A DNA stretch of 11,215 bases from Eubacteriales bacterium. GTDB lineage: Bacteria; Bacillota; Clostridia; Christensenellales; CAG-138. Both the position numbers and the translations under genes were made by a program. Below are positions 7,101-11,215 of the stretch, piece after piece; within the stretch, counting starts at the first letter, position 1, and every line of letters starts with the position of its first letter. The stretch spans positions 1 to 11,215 of the forward strand of contig JAUYTF010000159.1 of NCBI GenBank assembly GCA_030695285.1, written 5' to 3'. Under the pieces are notes generated by a model. The model did no database searches, was not told the DNA's origin, and saw only the letters and a program-made list of their open reading frames with translations.

Positions 7101-7146
7101 AAAAAAGCCCTGATCAAAAAGAAAAATTCTTTTCGTCAAAGCTTTT
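7101..7146 (-). ncRNA. Leader hairpin A, first copy of a 44-nt stem-loop
   Basis: On the minus strand the arm AAAAGCTTTGACGAAAAGAA pairs with the following arm over about 20 bp, with a single bulged A, and runs directly into a T-run (7101-7106). It is the first structure made after the promoter and may end some transcripts. Because its sequence matches hairpin B, arms of A and B could swap partners, a possible switch. Confidence 0.55.
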
Positions 7147-7262
7147 AAAGTCAAATCAAACCGGGAAAGAAGAAAAGGAATACGGGGAGTGCGGAGGCGT
7201 TTTTGATGTCTGTTTGCTTGCACCCGCGGACTCATCCTTTGCCCTGCCTCTCCCTTGAATTT

Positions 7263-7277
7263 TACTCATTTTGAGTA
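7263..7277. promoter_or_regulatory. Inverted repeat TACTCA-TTT-TGAGTA at the pyr start site
   Basis: A perfect 6-3-6 inverted repeat that touches the pyr -10 box and covers the expected transcript start. The position is ideal for a repressor operator. If transcribed it would also form a small 5' stem-loop. A related repeat, TGCTCA-AA-TGAGCA, occurs at 7013-7026 inside the leader. Confidence 0.5.
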
Positions 7278-7305
7278 GTATATAAGTATTCTGATCGCTT
7301 GTCAA
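7277..7305 (-). promoter_or_regulatory. Sigma-A promoter of the pyr operon
   Basis: On the minus strand -35 TTGACA (7305-7300), a 17-bp spacer and -10 TATACT (7282-7277). The -35 is a perfect consensus match and the -10 matches five of six. Transcription would start near 7270-7265 and read towards pyrC. Confidence 0.85.
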
Positions 7306-7317
7306 CGGTTTAAACCG
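7306..7317. promoter_or_regulatory. Perfect palindrome CGGTTTAAACCG next to the pyr -35 box
   Basis: A 12-bp perfect palindrome immediately upstream of the -35 hexamer. Such a site would suit an activator or a repressor. The protein is unknown. Confidence 0.5.
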
Positions 7318-7512
7318 AATTTTTCTGCCGCGACACCGCGCGGCGCGCATCGGCACTAAGAAATGCAAGAAACAGCCATTTGTTCCATATATATTCATAT
7401 GGCGAAACATTTTCTCTTGTCGCAGGACAAGCTGCACAAACACGCATTCAGACGGAATACAAGTATACAAAACGCCGGATTTATTGCGATTTGACGGCAT
7501 TCCTGCAAATAC
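7318..7512. other. Intergenic control region between divergent operons
   Basis: No credible gene. Visible structures are an imperfect repeat CCATAT-6-ATATGG (7385-7402) and a perfect 6-bp hairpin CTTGTC-GCAG-GACAAG (7416-7431). Neither has a T-run that would make it a terminator. Together with the sites at 7263-7317 and 7513-7605 this is a dense regulatory stretch shared by the pyr and liv-type operons. Confidence 0.45.
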
Positions 7513-7527
7513 TGTCAATGTTTGACA
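7513..7527. promoter_or_regulatory. Inverted repeat TGTCAA-TGT-TTGACA upstream of the transporter operon
   Basis: A perfect 6-3-6 inverted repeat. Its right half is also a consensus TTGACA that could act as a -35 box for a weaker promoter with an AT-rich -10 region near 7546-7554. The half-sites resemble TnrA/GlnR sites, but the 15-bp length does not fit the TGTNA-N7-TNACA rule. Confidence 0.45.
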
Positions 7528-7553
7528 ACGGAAGGCGGATGAAAATTATATAT

Positions 7554-7582
7554 TGCATACAGAGTGCATAGCAGGGTTGCAT
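7554..7582. promoter_or_regulatory. Three TGCAT direct repeats before the transporter operon
   Basis: TGCAT occurs at 7554-7558, 7565-7569 and 7578-7582, spaced 11 and 13 bp, roughly one helical turn; the first two are TGCATA. The third overlaps the proposed -35 box. A regulator binding on one face of the helix is possible. The motif is short, so chance is not excluded. Confidence 0.35.
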
Positions 7583-7605
7583 CACGGGGGAATCAAGTTT
7601 ATAAT
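7577..7605 (+). promoter_or_regulatory. Likely promoter of the liv-type transporter operon
   Basis: TTGCAT (7577-7582), a 17-bp spacer, and a perfect -10 TATAAT (7600-7605). The -35 is poor, matching only the TTG, which is typical of a promoter needing an activator. Transcription would start near 7612, giving a leader of about 80 nt before the binding protein gene. Confidence 0.6.
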
Positions 7606-7691
7606 TTTGGCTAGGTGCCGAGGCAAGAATGCGCCGGCATCAGGGGCCCTATCTCGAAGATCGAATCAAAAAAATGGAGGAAAGAGACAAC

Positions 7692-8897
7692 ATGAAGAAG
7701 AAGTTAGTAGCGATTCTACTCTCGCTCGCTCTCGTCGCGTCCGCTGCCGCCTGTGCAGCGCCCGCCGCGACCGACACAACCGCAGCAGAAGTGCCAGCTT
7801 CCGGCAACCCTGTTGTGAAGATCGGCATCTACGAACCCGCATCCGGCGACAACGGCGCGGGCGGCAAGCAGGAGACCCTTGGCATCGAGTACGCACACTC
7901 CGTCAGCCCCACCGTTGAGATCAACGGAATGACGTATGATGTTGAGCTCGTCAAGGTCGACAACGAGAGCTCCAACGACAAGGCGGCCTCCGCCGCGTCC
8001 ACGCTGGTTTCGGCGGGCGTGTCGGTCGTGCTTGGTTCCTATGGTTCGGGTGTGTCCATCGCAGCTTCTCCCACGTTTGAAGCGGCGGGCATCCCGGCAA
8101 TCGGCATCACCTGCACCAATCCGCAGGTTACTGAGGGAAACACGCACTATTTCCGCGTCTGCTTCCTCGATCCCTTCCAGGGCACGGTTCTTGCGAACTA
8201 CGCCTTCTCTACCCTCGGCGTGAAGACGGCATACTGCCTCTCCAAGCTGGGCGACGACTACTCCGGCGGTCTCGTGAACTACTTCGTCAAGGCGTTTGAA
8301 GCCCTCGGCGGCACCTGCGTGCAGGATACCTTCCCGGATGGCAACAGCGACTTCACGAGCTATGTCAACAACGCAAAGAACAGCGGCGCTGAAGTCTTCT
8401 TCTCGCCGGTGTCCACGGAAGCGGCTCAGCTCATCATCGACCAGGCGGAGTCGCAGGCGCTGGGCATGCCGATTCTCGCGGGCGATACGTGGGATTCTAA
8501 CGTCATCCTCCAGGCCGCAAAGGGCAAGAGCGTTGACGTAACCGTCACCACCTTCTATCCCGAAGGCGCGAATGCCGAATTTGACACCGGCTTCAAAGCA
8601 TGGGTCAGTGCGGACGCGACGCGCCTTGCCAGCAATGGCGGGGACGACACCGTTGCCGCGGTCACCGCGATGGGTTACGACGCGTACTATTTCGCCCTCG
8701 AAGCGATTAAGAAAGCCGCGAGCGTAGATCCCGCCGCCATCATGGCTGCGCTCTGGAGCACCACCTACGAAGGCGTCTCGGGACCGATCGCACTCGATCA
8801 GGTCAACGGCGACGCAATCCGCAACACCGCGTATGTCAAGCACGCGAACAATGAAACCGGCATGTGGGATGCCCTGCCCCCGGTTACGATTGGTTAA
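7692..8897 (+). CDS. livK: Branched-chain amino-acid-type ABC transporter substrate-binding lipoprotein
   Basis: Encodes 401 aa. The extracellular binding protein of a HAAT-family (LivFGHMJ-type) importer. A signal peptide MKKKLVAILLSLALVASAAAC ends in a lipobox-like AAAC, so Cys21 is the expected lipid anchor. An Ala/Thr-rich linker follows to about residue 40, and then the periplasmic-binding-protein type I fold begins at VVKIGIYEPASGDNGAGGKQ, the usual first strand and ligand loop. The mid-part ETEG-like PQVTEGNTHYFRVC and the LGDDYSGG segment are typical of the family. The ATG at 7692 follows GGAGG at 11 bp; ATG 7674 would put extra residues before the signal. The ligand cannot be read from sequence: the family takes Leu/Ile/Val, but also amides, urea and other small molecules. 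It is the first gene of the operon. Confidence 0.92.
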   Translation: MKKKLVAILLSLALVASAAACAAPAATDTTAAEVPASGNPVVKIGIYEPASGDNGAGGKQETLGIEYAHSVSPTVEINGMTYDVELVKVDNESSNDKAASAASTLVSAGVSVVLGSYGSGVSIAASPTFEAAGIPAIGITCTNPQVTEGNTHYFRVCFLDPFQGTVLANYAFSTLGVKTAYCLSKLGDDYSGGLVNYFVKAFEALGGTCVQDTFPDGNSDFTSYVNNAKNSGAEVFFSPVSTEAAQLIIDQAESQALGMPILAGDTWDSNVILQAAKGKSVDVTVTTFYPEGANAEFDTGFKAWVSADATRLASNGGDDTVAAVTAMGYDAYYFALEAIKKAASVDPAAIMAALWSTTYEGVSGPIALDQVNGDAIRNTAYVKHANNETGMWDALPPVTIG

Positions 8898-8913
8898 CTA
8901 GCGCACAATCCTA

Positions 8914-8942
8914 TGCGGCGGGGGCAGCTTACCCCCGCCGCA
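8914..8942 (+). terminator. Strong GC hairpin after the binding protein gene
   Basis: TGCGGCGGGGG and CCCCCGCCGCA form a perfect 11-bp stem with a 7-base loop, starting 16 bp after the stop codon. Only a short CTTTGT follows, so it is an imperfect terminator. It more likely gives partial termination or protects the 3' end of the binding protein mRNA, allowing more binding protein than permease. Confidence 0.75.
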
Positions 8943-8954
8943 CTTTGTAAGAGC

Positions 8955-9016
8955 GGATGATCGTTCGGTTCACCTTGCTCACGCGGCATAACACCGCAGA
9001 AACCGCGATCATGACC
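8955..9016. ncRNA. Structured segment before the permease genes
   Basis: ATGATCG (8957-8963) pairs with CGATCAT (9006-9012), and CGGTT (8966-8970) with AACCG (9001-9005). This makes a 12-bp stem with a TT bulge that closes over an inner GCGG/CCGC hairpin (8983-8997). A small CCC-TTCA-GGG hairpin follows (9020-9029). No known RNA family was recognised. It could be a leader element controlling livH, or a decayed remnant. Strand of function is not determined. Confidence 0.35.
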
Positions 9017-9072
9017 TCGCCCTTCAGGGATATAGAACGTGTGCGCAAATGTTCACGCTTTTTCTAACGCGC

Positions 9073-9094
9073 GCCGCTCCCCTTTGGGCGCGGC
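9073..9094 (+). promoter_or_regulatory. Hairpin just before the livH ribosome binding site
   Basis: GCCGC-TC-CCC pairs with GGG-C-GCGGC around a TTT loop. It ends 6 bp before the GGAGG of livH and could modulate ribosome access. Evidence is structure only. The remaining 8943-9112 gap contains no credible gene. Confidence 0.35.
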
Positions 9095-9112
9095 ATGGAT
9101 GGAGGCTAATCA

Positions 9113-10027
9113 ATGCTCGATTTTTTACACGCCAACCTCTCGTATATCCTCTCGGGGATATCGGTCGGCGGGCAGTATGCGCTCATCGCCATCGGGTATA
9201 CGATGGTATACGGCATTCTGCGGCTGATCAACTTTGCCCATGGCGATGTGTTCATGATCGCGGGTCTGATGATGGTTTACCTTTCAACCGCGCTGCCCGT
9301 GACCGTCGCGATCCCCCTGGTGCTTGTCATGACCGTGGTGCTCGGTTTTCTCATCGAGCGCGCTGCCTATAAGCCCCTTCGCACAGCGCCCCGCATGTCC
9401 GTCATGATCAGCGCAATCGGCATCTCCTATCTGCTGCAAAACGCCGCGCTTTATTTCACCGGCGGCCTTGCCAAGGTGTATCCCGCCATCCCGTGGCTGA
9501 GCCAGACAGTGACAATCTGGGGCTCCACCACGAAGATGGTCACGGTGGTCACGCCGATTCTCACGCTCGTGCTCGTTGTGCTCTTAACTCTGCTCATCAA
9601 GTACACCAAGGTCGGCATGGCGATGCGCGCTGTCTCTAAAGATTTTGAAACCAGCCGCCTGATGGGCATCCGCATCAACACCGTCATCTCAGTGACGTTT
9701 GTGATCGGCTCCTTCCTCGCGGCGGTCGGTTCCGTGCTCTATTTTACCAACTACGCGTCGGTCACCCCCGTTTCGGGCAGCATGCCGGGCTTAAAGTGCT
9801 TCGTAGCCGCGGTGTTCGGCGGTATCGGCAGCATCCCGGGCGCGGTCATCGGCGCGTTTATCATCGGCATCGCGGAAAACGTCATCAAGGGCGGCACATC
9901 GATCTTCGGCTTTGGCGGCAGCGGCTGGACGACGTTTTCGGATGCATTCACGTTTGCGCTTTTGATCATCATCCTCGTGGTGAAGCCCACCGGTCTGTTT
10001 GGCGAAAAAGCCACAGACAAGGCATAA
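9113..10027 (+). CDS. livH: Branched-chain amino-acid-type ABC transporter permease LivH
   Basis: Encodes 304 aa, the usual LivH length. A very hydrophobic membrane protein with about eight membrane spans. The family signature GYTMVYGILRLINFAHGDVFM (28-48) lies after the first span, and a cytosolic EAA-like loop follows the GMAMRAV-DFE-SRLMGI segment (about 165-190), which contacts the ATPase. FGGIGSIPGAVIG in the last third and the closing KPTGLFG are also characteristic. The ATG at 9113 has GGAGG at 7 bp. It pairs with LivM to form the channel. It is followed by livM after 13 bp, so the two are co-translated. Substrate is defined by the binding protein, not by this subunit. Confidence 0.94.
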   Translation: MLDFLHANLSYILSGISVGGQYALIAIGYTMVYGILRLINFAHGDVFMIAGLMMVYLSTALPVTVAIPLVLVMTVVLGFLIERAAYKPLRTAPRMSVMISAIGISYLLQNAALYFTGGLAKVYPAIPWLSQTVTIWGSTTKMVTVVTPILTLVLVVLLTLLIKYTKVGMAMRAVSKDFETSRLMGIRINTVISVTFVIGSFLAAVGSVLYFTNYASVTPVSGSMPGLKCFVAAVFGGIGSIPGAVIGAFIIGIAENVIKGGTSIFGFGGSGWTTFSDAFTFALLIIILVVKPTGLFGEKATDKA

Positions 10028-10040
10028 GGGAGGCGATTGC

Positions 10041-11171
10041 ATGAAGAAGAAAAACAAAGCAGAGCTCTGGCTCGCGTTTGCCGCAATCGCGCTGATCTAC
10101 GTCGTGGTGGCCGTGCTGGAGCAGACGGTGGATTCCAACCACATCATGTTTACCGTGCTCAAAAAAGGCGCGATTTATTCGCTGGTCGCGGTCAGTATGA
10201 ATCTGCTCAACGGCTTTACGGGGCTGTTCTCCCTGGGGCAGGCGGGCTTTATGCTCATCGGCGCGTATACGTATTCGATCTTCACCATGCCGACCGAGGT
10301 GAAGCTCACCGAGTCGGTGTATAAGTATTACGAAGCCGCAATTCAGTTCGACACGGGCATCTTGGTCGGCCTCGTCTGCGCGGGGCTTGCTGCGGCGCTG
10401 TTCGCGGCGCTCATCGGCCTTCCCGTGCTGCGGCTCAAGTCGGACTATCTGGCCATCGCCACCATCGGCTTTGCGGAGATCATCCGCGCCATCTTCCAGT
10501 GGGATGTGCTGGGCCCCGTGACCAACGGCGCAAACGTCATGCGCAACTACCTCGACCTCACCGACGCGAAGATTCCGTTTACGGATATTCCGTTTCCGCC
10601 GACGCTGTATGTGTTTCTCGCGGCGGGCGTTTGCATCGGACTCATCGTGCTGCTGATCAACTCCTCCTACGGGCGCGCCTTTAAGGCCATTCGGGATGAT
10701 GAGATCGCGGCGGAGGCCATGGGCATCAACCTGTTCAAGCACAAGGAGATGAGCTTTATCATCAGCTCGTTCTTCGCGGGCGTGTCCGGCGCGCTCTTGG
10801 CGATGTATCAATACACCGTGCAGGCTGCGCAGTTTAAGAGCGCTATGACGTATGAAATCCTGCTCATCGTGGTCATCGGCGGCATCGGCTCCGTCTCCGG
10901 CAGCTGCATCGCGAGTTTTCTCTACATTGCGGCTTCCGAGTGGTGGCTCCGCGGCCTCGACATGGGCAAGTTCCTCGGTATACAGGCGCCGAATCTCTTC
11001 CGCTCCGGTTTTCGGCGGTTTGTGTTCTCCGTCATCATCATGATGATCGTGCTGTTCTTCTCCAAAGGGCTCATGGGAGATCGGGAGATCTCTTTTGCGG
11101 GCTTGGTACGGCGGTTCAACAGGCGCGCAAAACCCGCAAAGGCGGCGAAGGGAGGCGGTATCGATGCCTGA
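10041..11171 (+). CDS. livM: Branched-chain amino-acid-type ABC transporter permease LivM
   Basis: Encodes 376 aa. The second permease of the importer, with multiple membrane spans. The family signature NGFTGLFSLGQAGFM is at 57-71. The cytosolic coupling segment GRAFKAIRDDEIAAEAMGIN is at 211-230. GGIGSVSGSC near the C-terminal third matches the partner motif of LivH. The C-terminus is basic (RRFNRRAKPAKAAK), as expected for an inside-facing tail. The ATG at 10041 follows GGGAGG at 7 bp; an in-frame ATG at 9999 lies inside livH and would add a non-family N-terminus. Its stop overlaps the start of livG by 8 bp. Confidence 0.94.
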   Translation: MKKKNKAELWLAFAAIALIYVVVAVLEQTVDSNHIMFTVLKKGAIYSLVAVSMNLLNGFTGLFSLGQAGFMLIGAYTYSIFTMPTEVKLTESVYKYYEAAIQFDTGILVGLVCAGLAAALFAALIGLPVLRLKSDYLAIATIGFAEIIRAIFQWDVLGPVTNGANVMRNYLDLTDAKIPFTDIPFPPTLYVFLAAGVCIGLIVLLINSSYGRAFKAIRDDEIAAEAMGINLFKHKEMSFIISSFFAGVSGALLAMYQYTVQAAQFKSAMTYEILLIVVIGGIGSVSGSCIASFLYIAASEWWLRGLDMGKFLGIQAPNLFRSGFRRFVFSVIIMMIVLFFSKGLMGDREISFAGLVRRFNRRAKPAKAAKGGGIDA

Positions 11172-11215
11172 GAATGTATTAAAGCTTGAAAACGTAACAA
11201 TGCAGTTCGGCGGCG
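11164..11215 (+). CDS. livG: ABC transporter ATPase LivG, 5' fragment
   Basis: Only the first 17 codons are in the window (MPENVLKLENVTMQFGG), cut by the right edge. The start has GGAGG 8 bp upstream and overlaps the livM stop by 8 bp. LKLENVTMQFGG is the normal opening of LivG/LivF-type ATPases, just before the Walker A loop. By position and by the MQFGG form it is most likely livG; livF should follow outside the window. Confidence 0.85.
   Translation, partial: MPENVLKLENVTMQFGG

Larger units (their letters stand above)
6801..7262 (-). promoter_or_regulatory. Long untranslated leader of the pyr operon
   Basis: About 460 nt between the predicted transcript start and pyrC, clearly more AT-rich (about 6930-7170) than the genes around it. 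It contains hairpins A and B, an inverted repeat TGCTCA-AA-TGAGCA (7013-7026), the strong attenuator-like hairpin at 6905-6930, and then a GC-rich stretch up to the pyrC ribosome binding site. No convincing PyrR-binding loop, T-box or known riboswitch core was recognised by eye. A 112-codon open frame across it (7235 down to 6897) has no well-spaced ribosome binding site and its sequence follows the hairpin repeats, so it was not called as a gene. Confidence 0.55.

Noticed and set aside
6897..7235. 112-codon open frame in the pyr leader with a repeated FLFDQGF peptide
   Set aside because: The repeated peptide is only the translation of hairpins A and B, there is no well-spaced ribosome binding site, and the frame runs through the attenuator-like hairpin.
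7225..7262. PyrR-binding loop, or hammerhead-like GATGAGTCC core, in the pyr leader
   Set aside because: GGGAGAGGCAGG lacks the left half of the PyrR consensus and a U at its end. The GATGAGTCC stretch has no CUGAUGA core or matching GAAAC strand.
7513..7527. TnrA/GlnR operator
   Set aside because: The half-sites look similar, but the spacing is 5 between TGTNA and TNACA, not 7.
7716..8843. Long open frame (375 codons) antisense to the binding protein gene
   Set aside because: High-GC codon bias on the opposite strand makes such shadows; the sense protein has clear family features and a signal peptide, the antisense product has none.
9969..10811. Minus-strand 280-codon open frame opposite livM
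   Set aside because: Charged, low-complexity shadow translation of a membrane protein gene.

Overview
The window looks like chromosomal DNA from a moderately GC-rich member of the Bacillota, most likely class Clostridia. The evidence is a two-subunit class 1B dihydroorotate dehydrogenase (pyrK next to pyrD), a long type 2 pyrF, strong AGGAG-type ribosome binding sites, sigma-A-type promoters, a Gram-positive-style lipoprotein binding protein, and a DUF1858/DUF438-hemerythrin gene pair common in anaerobic Firmicutes. Genus cannot be told from this sequence alone. No phage, transposase, CRISPR, toxin or defence gene is visible.

Left part (1-2160). Two copies of an 84-bp tandem repeat with conserved hairpins lie at the left edge, followed by two small GCCCC-GYA-GGGGC palindromes. 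A three-gene minus-strand cluster follows, read right to left: a 76-aa DUF1858 protein, a 402-aa DUF438 + HHE-like + PAS protein, and a 113-aa small cupin. It is probably a redox or gas-sensing cluster; its biochemical role is not established by the sequence.

Middle (2281-7317). A minus-strand pyrimidine biosynthesis operon in the order pyrC-pyrF-pyrK-pyrD-pyrE takes carbamoyl-aspartate to UMP. carAB and pyrB are not in the window. It starts at a near-perfect promoter (TTGACA-17-TATACT) flanked by two perfect palindromes. It then has an untranslated leader of about 470 nt holding three terminator-like hairpins, two of them diverged copies of one element. It ends at a clear intrinsic terminator after pyrE. 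No convincing PyrR-binding loop was found, so the leader is a good candidate for an unusual RNA control region. Just after the pyrC stop codon lies a second, diverged copy of the pyrC 3' end that still encodes an intact C-terminus and stop. It looks like a recombination scar.

Right part (7513-11215). A divergently transcribed plus-strand branched-chain amino-acid-type (HAAT family) ABC transporter operon: lipoprotein binding protein (livK-like), permeases livH and livM, and the first 17 codons of the ATPase livG, cut by the window edge. An 11-bp GC hairpin and a further structured segment separate the binding protein from the permeases, a usual arrangement for making more binding protein than membrane subunits.

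Most of the window is ordinary metabolism and transport. The parts worth a second look are non-coding: the pyr leader, the pyrC scar, the 84-bp repeats, and the shared 370-bp control region between the two divergent operons.
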